Positions 7,727-13,705 of a stretch of 23,673 nt of DNA are shown in pieces. The notes under the pieces are model-generated. The model was not told where the DNA came from. It saw nothing but the letters and a program-made list of their open reading frames with translations, and did no database searches. The stretch spans positions 1,834 to 25,506 of the forward strand of contig DHIZ01000311.1 of the NCBI GenBank assembly GCA_002404055.1, in the 5' to 3' direction. Made by a program: the position numbers and the translations under genes. Origin of the DNA: Chloroflexi bacterium UBA4733 (GTDB lineage Bacteria > Chloroflexota > UBA4733). How positions within the stretch are numbered: position 1 is the first letter of the stretch; every line of letters starts with the position of its first letter.

Positions 7727-8040
7727 GCATCCTTCGGGTTCGGGCCGGGCTACCGCCCTCACGTCGCTCTTCCATTTCGGGGACGGAAGAATTACCGTGG
7801 TGCCACCCCGATTCGCCTGCGCCTAACGGACAGCAGGCCTCGTCTCCGGTACGGGCGCCGCGAACCGCGGACCGATACCGTGCCCTGTGCTAACGGAGGG
7901 CGGCCGGCGGCGCCTACGCACCCACCCGTTGGTAGGCTTCGGACCGCGACTCCCGGGGCCATTCAACAACGCCTACGGCGCCGGCATCTCAGCAGTCTGC
8001 CGGCTCTCTGTGACCTTCAGCCTCGTCTACTCGTCCCGTT
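7727..8040 (-). promoter_or_regulatory. Tryptophan T-box leader (specifier UGG) of the trp operon
   Basis: This leader RNA senses the charging of tRNA-Trp. Stem I opens with GGACGAGTAG (about 8036) and carries AGAGAGCCGGC with a GCTGAGAT distal loop closed by GCCGGC. On its 3' side GAATGGCCCCGGGAG matches the specifier-loop pattern, placing UGG, the Trp codon, at 7959-7961. The T-box core GGGGTGGCACCACGG (7809-7795) forms an antiterminator-type fold: TCGGGG (7811-7806) pairs with CCCCGA (7782-7777), the bulge is TGGCACC (7805-7799), and ACGG (7798-7795) pairs with CCGT (7786-7783). UGGC in the bulge would pair with a tRNA ending GCCA, as expected if tRNA-Trp has G at the discriminator position. 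No U-tract terminator follows. The segment AUUCUUC (7792-7786) can instead pair with the trpE Shine-Dalgarno region GAAGGAU (7735-7729). Confidence 0.93.
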
Positions 8041-8056
8041 CAACGTCTGGTAGCAG

Positions 8057-8086
8057 AAGGTAGCACATCACGGGTAGCATCGTCAA
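8057..8086 (-). promoter_or_regulatory. Candidate promoter of the trp operon
   Basis: On the minus strand TTGACG (8086-8081) is separated by 18 nt from TACCTT (8062-8057), which is preceded by TGC as in extended -10 promoters. Transcription would start near 8050, about 14 nt before the T-box stem I. TGCTACC occurs three times in this short stretch, which may matter for regulation. The positional fit to the leader supports the call; the -10 box itself is weak. Confidence 0.5.
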
Positions 8087-8111
8087 CTGTTCGAAGGGCG
8101 CAGGTAGGGTC

Positions 8112-8140
8112 TTTGCATTACCCGATTGTGCGGCTATGCT
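8112..8140 (+). promoter_or_regulatory. Candidate divergent promoter
   Basis: TTTGCA (8112-8117), a 17-nt spacer and TATGCT (8135-8140) give a reasonable sigma-70 promoter on the plus strand. It lies back to back with the trp promoter. It would transcribe the degraded methyltransferase remnant just downstream, so it may be left over from a gene that has been lost. Confidence 0.35.
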
Positions 8141-8189
8141 TGGGCGGCAAAAGTAGGAGGGAGGGGTGACGGGCGGACAGACGCTAGTG

Positions 8190-8473
8190 GAGGCGACCGA
8201 CCGTGCTCCGGCGAACGCGACCTCACGTGCTGCTTCGTGGAAGCCGGATTCGCCAACGTGCAGTTGGGCCATACCTATCAGGTGTGGAGCGGCCGTGAGC
8301 CCGAGACGCAACTGGGAGCAGTCTTCTTGCAACGCCACCCCAGCTATGCCGACGCCGCCAGGCAGGTTCTCGGCGACGGGGCGGAGGCGCACCTCGCTCG
8401 GCTGCGCGAGACTCGCATCCGCCACCGCAACGCCGGTACGAGCGCTTTGGCATACATTATGGCAACTCGCTGA
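8190..8473 (+). pseudogene. Remnant of a class I SAM methyltransferase (C-terminal piece)
   Basis: From about 8190 the frame reads ERDLTCCFVEAGFANVQLG, then a TYQVWSG segment, AVFLQRHPSYADAAR, HLARLRETRIRHRN and a terminal SALAYIMATR. The phrase 'EAGFANVQLG' followed by a strand-like segment and a helical tail ending in hydrophobic residues resembles the last beta-hairpin and tail of class I methyltransferases. No SAM-binding GxGxG motif, no catalytic core and no credible start precede it. The sequence upstream looks non-coding, reading glycine/arginine/aspartate-rich. I infer a truncated gene. The family assignment is tentative, and it could be the tail of another Rossmann-fold enzyme. Confidence 0.45.
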
Positions 8474-8506
8474 TCTGGTTGCCGGGGCAAAATCTTGGAT
8501 TGGAAC

Positions 8507-8647
8507 TCAAGCTCGGCCAGCATCGGGAGAATCCTCGATCAGCCGAAGCGCTTCCTGCACGCGTTGGGACAACATCCTGGCATGGCGCATACGAGTTGTA
8601 AGGTTCCTGTCCAACGTAGTCCGGTCGGTCGTCAGGTCTGGTAACAT
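8507..8647 (-). CDS. Very short hypothetical ORF, possibly a remnant
   Basis: An ATG at 8645-8647 opens a 46-codon frame on the minus strand that ends in TGA at 8507-8509. The predicted peptide starts MLPDLTTDRTTLDRNLTTR and continues with a helical, Arg/Leu-rich segment ending RVQEALRLIEDSPDAGRA. The amphipathic pattern with regularly spaced Leu/Met looks like a real short coiled coil rather than random translation. However, there is no clear Shine-Dalgarno sequence, and the surrounding 8474-8720 stretch shows nothing else. It may be the tail of a lost gene. I do not recognise a family. Confidence 0.22.
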   Translation of the reverse strand: MLPDLTTDRTTLDRNLTTRMRHARMLSQRVQEALRLIEDSPDAGRA

Positions 8648-8720
8648 GTTGTGCAGTGGATGTGCCGGTCACGCAACCTTCGTAGCGCGCAGAATCAAGT
8701 GAGTGAGGAGAGTGAGCGCA

Positions 8721-8927
8721 ATGGCAACACTCGCGCGAGAGGCAACGGAGCAGCCACGCTTCCTCACCCGAGAAGAAGCACTCGAACTTCTGGACGAGGC
8801 GGCGCGCTACTACCTCCAGATGAGTGGCGACGAGTTCGTCAAGGCGTGGGACGGCGGGAAGTTCGACGAGGATCCAGATCGACCGGAAGTGATGAGCGTC
8901 GGCATGCTACGCCACCTTGCCCCATAG
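8721..8927 (+). CDS. Small conserved-looking protein of unknown function, first gene of a pair
   Basis: The 68-residue product begins MATLAREATEQPRF and contains FLTREEALELLDEAARYYLQMSG followed by DEFVKAWDGGKFD and PEVMSVGMLRHL. It is acidic, mainly helical and has no membrane segment. The start is the ATG at 8721, because GAGGAGAG at 8705-8712 sits 8 nt upstream; a GTG at 8703 lies in the same frame but has no ribosome binding site. The layout 'helix, M-S-G-D-E-F, W, PEV, M-L' recalls small helper proteins of Actinobacteria and Chloroflexota, but I cannot name a family. The downstream gene overlaps it by 11 bp, so the two are likely translated together. An antitoxin-like role is only a guess from size and arrangement. 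Confidence 0.65.
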   Translation: MATLAREATEQPRFLTREEALELLDEAARYYLQMSGDEFVKAWDGGKFDEDPDRPEVMSVGMLRHLAP

Positions 8928-9483
8928 GACCAGGTACGAGGCAGCCCACGCCTTCGCTGCTGCTCTGCAAGCCGTTGTTGGCACTGTCGCCCCTGACGTG
9001 GTGCAGGTTCAGTACTTTGGTCGGCCTGGCGATGAAGCGCTGACTGCTACCCTCAATCGCAACCGGCCATCCCGACTGCACTGTCCGACGCCCCTCGGGT
9101 TACGAATTACCGTCGAATATCGTGTATTGCCATGGGCGGCGGACGCGCGCCAGTGGGTGGCACAGACGGCGGCCTACTATTACGCGCTCACAGACGAGGA
9201 TCGTGCCAGCGCAACCCTGGGGAGCCGGGAGATCCTGGCCTTCCACTGGCACCCTGAGGCACGTGGGGCCTTTCTAGACCCACATTTGCATGTCGGCGCC
9301 GCGTGGTTAGGTGGTGAGGCACGCATTTCGCCCAAGTGGCACGTCCCAACTGGCCGCGTCACGCTCGAGGAAATCATCCGCTTCGCGATCAGGCACTTCG
9401 ATGTGAAGCCAATGCGAGGTGATTTTGAGCGCGTGTTGACGAACACCCGTGCAGAGGTCAGCGCCGAGCGCAACCGGCTTTGA
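8917..9483 (+). CDS. Hypothetical protein, second gene of an overlapping pair
   Basis: The product is 188 residues. TTG at 8917-8919 is the only plausible start between an in-frame TGA at 8890 and the clearly coding region, and it lies inside the end of the previous gene. Coding character begins almost at once (YEAAHAFAAALQAVVG, APDVVQVQYFGR). A conspicuous His-rich centre follows, AFHWHPEARG and DPHLHVGAAW, then WHVPTGRVTLEEIIRFAIRHF and VKPMRGDFERVL. The spaced HxH and HLH pairs could bind metal, and the closing segment looks like a small helical domain. No signal peptide or membrane helix is visible. I do not recognise a named family. The pairing with an upstream 68-residue partner resembles toxin-antitoxin layouts but does not prove one. 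Confidence 0.65.
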   Translation: MPHRTRYEAAHAFAAALQAVVGTVAPDVVQVQYFGRPGDEALTATLNRNRPSRLHCPTPLGLRITVEYRVLPWAADARQWVAQTAAYYYALTDEDRASATLGSREILAFHWHPEARGAFLDPHLHVGAAWLGGEARISPKWHVPTGRVTLEEIIRFAIRHFDVKPMRGDFERVLTNTRAEVSAERNRL

Positions 9484-9710
9484 TTCGTCGCGGCATAGGT
9501 TCTCATCGCACAGAATCCTCAAGCGAACAGCAACAACTCTCTATGGTACCGCGCCAGCCCAACGCGCGTTCGCCAGCGGGGCCTACGATGTAAGAGAGTC
9601 ACCCTCGACGTGATCGTAGGGGCGTGGCTCATCGCGTCGCTGCGCGGTATGCTGGACCAGTGTGTAGCGCGGGCCCCGCCCATGTTACTCCTCGCGTTCC
9701 CACTGGCGGG

Positions 9711-9739
9711 TTGACCGGCGCGCAGATAGGGAGTGCTAC
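9711..9739 (+). promoter_or_regulatory. Weak candidate promoter before the Uma2 gene
   Basis: TTGACC (9711-9716), a 17-nt spacer and TGCTAC (9734-9739) precede the ATG at 9746 by 6 nt, which would give a leaderless mRNA. The -35 is good and the -10 is poor. The rest of the 9484-9745 gap shows no gene, hairpin terminator or repeat that I can support. Confidence 0.22.
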
Positions 9740-9745
9740 AGGCCA

Positions 9746-10369
9746 ATGAGTACGTTGAAACAGGAATCTCCTCCATACCCGCTGGCGCCGTGGGCCGAGA
9801 TCGTGCCGCACGTGCCCCCTATGACCGTGGACGACCTGGAATCGTTGCCTGACGATCAGGGCTGGGTGTATGAGCTGGTGGAAGGAGTCCTGATTCGCAT
9901 GCCGATGAGCGGTTATGAAGCCTCGCACATCAGCTATCGGTTGGGCAGCCGCCTTAGCGTCTACATTGAGGACCATGCCTTGGGAGGAGTGACGGGCGAG
10001 CAGGGTGGGTACCGCCTCGATCCTGCGCATCCACGCACGACGGAATTGGCGCCCGATTTCGCCTTTGTGCGTGCCGACCGCCTGCCTCCGCGCCACTCGC
10101 CTGAGTACCGCCAGGCGCTGCAACTCGCGCCAGACCTGGCGGTAGAGGTAGCCTCGGAGTACCAATACCAGCCGGGACTGGATGAGAAGGCGCGCCGCTA
10201 CCTCAGCTTCGGCACCCGCCTGGTGTGGGTGGTCTGGCCGCGACACCAGACCGTCGGCGTTTGGCATCCGGGCGACACGGCGCCAACAGCGCTTTCTGTC
10301 AACGATACACTCGATGGGGAGGATGTGGTGCCGGGGTTTCGTTACCCCATCGCTGCCCTGTTCGCATAA
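9746..10369 (+). CDS. Uma2-family (DUF820) restriction-endonuclease-like protein
   Basis: The 207-residue protein has the Uma2 plan: an N-terminal MTVDDLESLPDDQGWVYELVEG block, then SHISYRLGSRLSVYI, an APDFAFVRADRLP segment with the core Asp, LAVEVASE with the core Glu, and DEKARRYLSFGTRLVWVVWP with the conserved Lys. It ends with GEDVVPGFRYPIAALF, the usual 'vlpGf...v..lF' tail. The Asp, Glu and Lys form a PD-(D/E)xK-like site. These genes are very numerous in Cyanobacteria and Chloroflexota; their substrates are mostly unknown and many copies are tied to mobile DNA. The ATG at 9746 is chosen because the family start matches. No clear partner gene is adjacent. Confidence 0.88.
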   Translation: MSTLKQESPPYPLAPWAEIVPHVPPMTVDDLESLPDDQGWVYELVEGVLIRMPMSGYEASHISYRLGSRLSVYIEDHALGGVTGEQGGYRLDPAHPRTTELAPDFAFVRADRLPPRHSPEYRQALQLAPDLAVEVASEYQYQPGLDEKARRYLSFGTRLVWVVWPRHQTVGVWHPGDTAPTALSVNDTLDGEDVVPGFRYPIAALFA

Positions 10370-10420
10370 ACTCACCAAGCGAGCGGCATCCTGAAGAGTC
10401 GTAGTTTCGACGAGGGATGG

Positions 10421-10441
10421 CGATTTCAAGATTGGAAATCG
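10421..10441. repeat. Short perfect inverted repeat after the Uma2 gene
   Basis: CGATTTC and GAAATCG form a 7-bp stem around the 7-nt loop AAGATTG, about 50 bp after the Uma2 stop. It has no U-tract, so it is at best a weak transcription end, or a protein-binding site upstream of the DUF433 gene. Confidence 0.4.
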
Positions 10442-10521
10442 GCGCGGACACCGAGCGCCATCTGCGGGCCCTACAGGCACTCGGCGCTCCAGTCGCGTCG
10501 TGAGATTTCCTGGAGTCCGGC

Positions 10522-10530
10522 TGCTATGAT
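10522..10530 (+). promoter_or_regulatory. Candidate extended -10 promoter of the DUF433 gene
   Basis: TGC directly precedes TATGAT (10525-10530), an extended -10 element. It lies 26 nt before the ATG at 10557. No convincing -35 box is present, which extended -10 promoters tolerate. The transcript would carry a short leader with AAGG at 10547-10550 as the ribosome binding site. Confidence 0.38.
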
Positions 10531-10556
10531 GAAGCTCGATATGGAATAAGGCGCAG

Positions 10557-10778
10557 ATGAGTACAGAAACGCTGCGACGCGGCCTTGTGTCGCGCAACCC
10601 CGACGTTCACCACGGTGACGCCGTCTTCGTAGGCACCCGTGTGCCTGTGCAAACGCTACCTGATTGTCTGCAGGACGGATACGACCTTGAAGAGTTCTTG
10701 GACGACTTCCCCACTGTCAGTCGTGAGCAGGCCCTCGCAGCTCTGGTGTTATTGAGAGAGCTGCTGCTTTCGGAGTGA
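10557..10778 (+). CDS. DUF433 antitoxin-like protein without adjacent toxin
   Basis: The 73-residue protein matches DUF433. NPDVHHGDAVFVGTRVPVQTL is the signature beta-hairpin plus helix start, followed by LQDGYDLEEFLDDFPTVSREQALAAL, the winged helix-turn-helix-like part. DUF433 proteins normally act as DNA-binding antitoxins next to a DUF5615 PIN-like nuclease gene on the same strand. Here only 36 bp separate the stop from the convergent ppc gene, and no nuclease follows or precedes, so this copy appears to be an orphan. It could be a solitary regulator or the survivor of a lost module. AAGG 6 nt before the ATG at 10557 supports the start. Confidence 0.88.
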   Translation: MSTETLRRGLVSRNPDVHHGDAVFVGTRVPVQTLPDCLQDGYDLEEFLDDFPTVSREQALAALVLLRELLLSE

Positions 10779-10814
10779 AGGTGTTACTCGGTTCGGCTCC
10801 AGGTTGAAGGCGGC

Positions 10815-13655
10815 TCAGCCCGTGTTTCGCAGCCCTGCCGCGATGCCATTAATTGTGATGAGCACCGCTTCCGTGAGCTGGCGGCGGGCATCGGCGCTGA
10901 GGCCGCCGGCGCGGGACTCTTTGAGCAGTTGCACCTGCATATAGCTCAAAGGATCGACATAGGGGTTGCGCAACTGGATCGAGCGCTGCAGCACACGATG
11001 GTTGTCCAGCAGCTCCTGCTGTTGGGTGATCTGTAAGACGACCGCGCGCGTGCGGGAGTATTCCTCCTGGATCACAAGCAGGTAGCGATCGGCTAGCGCC
11101 GTGTCGTGTACGAGGCGCGCGTAGGCGGCGGCAATACGCATATCGGCCTTGGCAAGCGTCATTTGCAGGTTGTCGAGCAGCGACTTGAAAAAGGGCCAGG
11201 AGCGGTACATCGCTTGCAGCGTGGTGAGATGCGCCGGATCAGCGGCGATGTAGTCGCCCAGCGTGCTGCCGACGGCGTACCAACTGGGTAGGACGTGACG
11301 GTTCTGCATCCAGGCAAAGACCCAGGGGATGGCGCGCAGGTCGTCCAGGCCCTTGCCGGCAGTGCGCCGGGCTGGGCGGGAGCCGATGTTCAGGGCACTC
11401 AATTCCTCGATGGGCGTGGCGGCCGTGAAATACTCCAGGAACGCCGGATCGTCCGCTACCAGGCGGCGGTAGCGCTGGAAGGACGTTTCGGAAAGCCCCG
11501 CCACTATCCGTTCCCACTCGCGTTGCTGACCGGACGTTGCCGCACGAGGCTCGGCGCCCGCTTCATAGACTGCCGTGACCACCAGTTCCAGATTGCGTTG
11601 CGCTATTTCGGGTAGGGCATACTTGAAGGAGACGGCCTCACCCTGCTCGGTCAGCTTCAGTTCTCCATCCAGCGTGCCAGGAGGTTGCGCCAGGATCGCC
11701 TGGTTGGTCGGCCCGCCGCCACGCCCGACTGTCGCCCCCCGGCCATGGAAGAAGCACAGGCGGATGCCGTGGTGCGCAGCGGTGTCGGTGAGGCTCTGCT
11801 GCACCCGGTACAGTTCCCAGGTGGCGGTGATAATACCGCCGTCCTTGTTACTGTCCGAGTAACCCAGCATGATCTCCTGCCGCTGGCCCAGTGCATGCAG
11901 ATTCGCGGCGTAGCAGGGGTTACGAAACGCCTGGTCCATCACGTCGTGGGCAGCGTGCAGGTCGTCAATCGTCTCAAACAACGGCACCACATTGAGGCGG
12001 CTGATCGGCGTCTCGCCCGTGAGGTCACAGAGGCCGGCGCGGGTCGCCAACAGCAACACCGCCAGGAGGTCGGAGACCTGGTGAGTCATGCTGACGATAT
12101 AGGTATCGGCTGCCGCCGGGCCGAAGGCAGCGATGGCCTCGGCCAACACGTCGAAGGAAGCGAAGACGTCCGCAACCTCGGGCGCAACCTCCGCCGGCAG
12201 AGGGGGGATGCTGGTCGGCACGCGGATCAACTCGGCAAGAAGCGCTTGCTTCTGGTCTTCCGGCAACTCGCTGTAGGTACGGTCGCCGGTGAGACTCCCA
12301 AGCAGAACGTCCAGCGCCGCGGCGTGTCGCTCGCTGTGCTGACGGAAGTCCAGCTTGGCCAGATGAAAACCAAAGCAGTCGACCTGGCGTAGCAGCCGCG
12401 CAAAGGGACCATCGGCCAGGCGGCTCTGGCCCGCCAGCCGCAAGGCCTGATCCACTTCCAGCAGATCGCGGCGAAACTCGTCGACCGTGGTGTAGCCCTG
12501 GCTGCGCTCGGCGGCAACGGAGTGCTTACCGGCTGTTGTAAGGGTTCGCTCAGTGGTGACAGCAAGGGTGTACCCCAGGCGCTCCCAGATGAAGAGCAAC
12601 TTCTGGCGAAACGGCTCGCCAGGGTTGCGCTCCATGATGTCGCAAACAACGTCGGGCAGTGCCGTTGCATCGGCGGCGATAGAGTTCCGAAAGCGGCGTG
12701 GTACCTGCACGAAGCGGTCGGACTGGCTACACAACTCGGCCAGGGCGGCGACGTGGCTGCGATAGCGCTGTAGAGTCAGCGCGCGCTGCTGCAGGAACGT
12801 GGCGCGGCTAAACTCGGCGGTGACGTTGGGGTTGCCGTCGCGGTCGCTGCCAACCCAGGAACCGAAACGCACCAACGTCGGCACCGGAATCGACTGTCCC
12901 GGGTACTGCTCGCGCAGACAGCGCTCTAGCTCGGCGTGCAGGCGGGGAATGGCATCAAAGAAGATATGGTCAAAGTAAAAGAGGGCGGTGCGCACCTCAT
13001 CCGCAACTTCCGGTCGCCGCTCGCGCACATCGTTGGTGCTCCAGAGCAGCAAGACCTGATCGTTCAGGGCGTCGGTCAGTTCACCACGCTCGGGGATGGT
13101 GAGCATACGGCTATCCAGGCCGGCCAGGGAGTCGGACACCAACTGCTGCTTGCGCAACACCGTCAGGCGAGTGGCTTCGGTCGGGTGCGCCGTGAGCACC
13201 AGTAGCACGTTCAGGCGCTGCAGCCGCGCGGCAATCTGCTCTGCGGGTACCTGCTGCCTGGACAGACGCTGGACAAGGTCTTCGATCGATCCCTGCTGCG
13301 GTGGCTCTCCCACTTGCATGCGGTGGGCACGCCGGCGCCGAACCCGGTGATACTGCTCGGCGATGTTGACGAGCTGGAAATAGAGAGCGAAGGCGCGGGC
13401 GACGTGAACCGTCATGGGCAACGTCAGTTGCTCCAACTCCTCCTGCAGTTCGCTGTCGAGCGCTTGCTGGTAATCGGCGCGCAGGCGCTTGCACGTCTCC
13501 CGGATGCGCTCCACCGTGTCGTAGACACCCAGGCCGCCCTGTTCGCGGAGCACGCGCCCGAGCATCTCGCCCAGCATGTGGACATCCCGCCGTAACGGCT
13601 CGTCACTGGCGGAGAAGGTGACGCGCGGCAACCGGTCGTCGGTAGGCGCAGTCAC
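10815..13655 (-). CDS. ppc: Phosphoenolpyruvate carboxylase
   Basis: The enzyme carboxylates phosphoenolpyruvate to oxaloacetate, replenishing the TCA cycle. The chain is 946 residues from the GTG at 13653-13655. That start is chosen because GGGAGGA (13667-13661) sits about 6 nt upstream; an ATG at 13676 would add 7 residues but has no ribosome binding site. Key motifs are VLTAHPTEATR (catalytic His near residue 157), GSWVGSDRDGNPNV, MLGYSDSNKDGG, FFHGRGATVGRGGGPT and IGSRPAR. The C-terminus LRNTG is the conserved end that lies in the active site/allosteric region. The full bacterial-type length is present. It follows the penicillin-binding protein gene by 50 bp on the same strand and is convergent with the DUF433 gene. 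Confidence 0.97.
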   Translation of the reverse strand: MTAPTDDRLPRVTFSASDEPLRRDVHMLGEMLGRVLREQGGLGVYDTVERIRETCKRLRADYQQALDSELQEELEQLTLPMTVHVARAFALYFQLVNIAEQYHRVRRRRAHRMQVGEPPQQGSIEDLVQRLSRQQVPAEQIAARLQRLNVLLVLTAHPTEATRLTVLRKQQLVSDSLAGLDSRMLTIPERGELTDALNDQVLLLWSTNDVRERRPEVADEVRTALFYFDHIFFDAIPRLHAELERCLREQYPGQSIPVPTLVRFGSWVGSDRDGNPNVTAEFSRATFLQQRALTLQRYRSHVAALAELCSQSDRFVQVPRRFRNSIAADATALPDVVCDIMERNPGEPFRQKLLFIWERLGYTLAVTTERTLTTAGKHSVAAERSQGYTTVDEFRRDLLEVDQALRLAGQSRLADGPFARLLRQVDCFGFHLAKLDFRQHSERHAAALDVLLGSLTGDRTYSELPEDQKQALLAELIRVPTSIPPLPAEVAPEVADVFASFDVLAEAIAAFGPAAADTYIVSMTHQVSDLLAVLLLATRAGLCDLTGETPISRLNVVPLFETIDDLHAAHDVMDQAFRNPCYAANLHALGQRQEIMLGYSDSNKDGGIITATWELYRVQQSLTDTAAHHGIRLCFFHGRGATVGRGGGPTNQAILAQPPGTLDGELKLTEQGEAVSFKYALPEIAQRNLELVVTAVYEAGAEPRAATSGQQREWERIVAGLSETSFQRYRRLVADDPAFLEYFTAATPIEELSALNIGSRPARRTAGKGLDDLRAIPWVFAWMQNRHVLPSWYAVGSTLGDYIAADPAHLTTLQAMYRSWPFFKSLLDNLQMTLAKADMRIAAAYARLVHDTALADRYLLVIQEEYSRTRAVVLQITQQQELLDNHRVLQRSIQLRNPYVDPLSYMQVQLLKESRAGGLSADARRQLTEAVLITINGIAAGLRNTG

Positions 13656-13684
13656 GACAGTCCTCCCAGATACCATTGGGCCTG

Positions 13685-13690
13685 AGTGTA
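13685..13690 (-). promoter_or_regulatory. Candidate -10 box of ppc
   Basis: TACACT on the minus strand, between the upstream penicillin-binding protein gene and ppc, would start transcription about 20 nt before the chosen GTG and just downstream of the other gene's stop. No good -35 box is visible, so ppc may equally be co-transcribed with the upstream gene. Confidence 0.25.
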
Positions 13691-13705
13691 CCTGTTGAGG
13701 TTCCC

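Noticed and set aside
7767..7791. Classical intrinsic terminator in the trp leader
   Set aside because: The CUUCC/GGAAG hairpin is present but is followed by GC-rich sequence with no run of U, so it does not meet the usual criteria.
8721..9483. Naming the two-gene module as a toxin-antitoxin system
   Set aside because: Only size and overlap support it; no toxin or antitoxin family motif is visible, so it is reported as unknown.
9629..10597. A 322-codon minus-strand open frame across the Uma2 gene
   Set aside because: The Uma2 motifs on the plus strand explain the region. The minus-strand product is arginine-rich and spans intergenic DNA.
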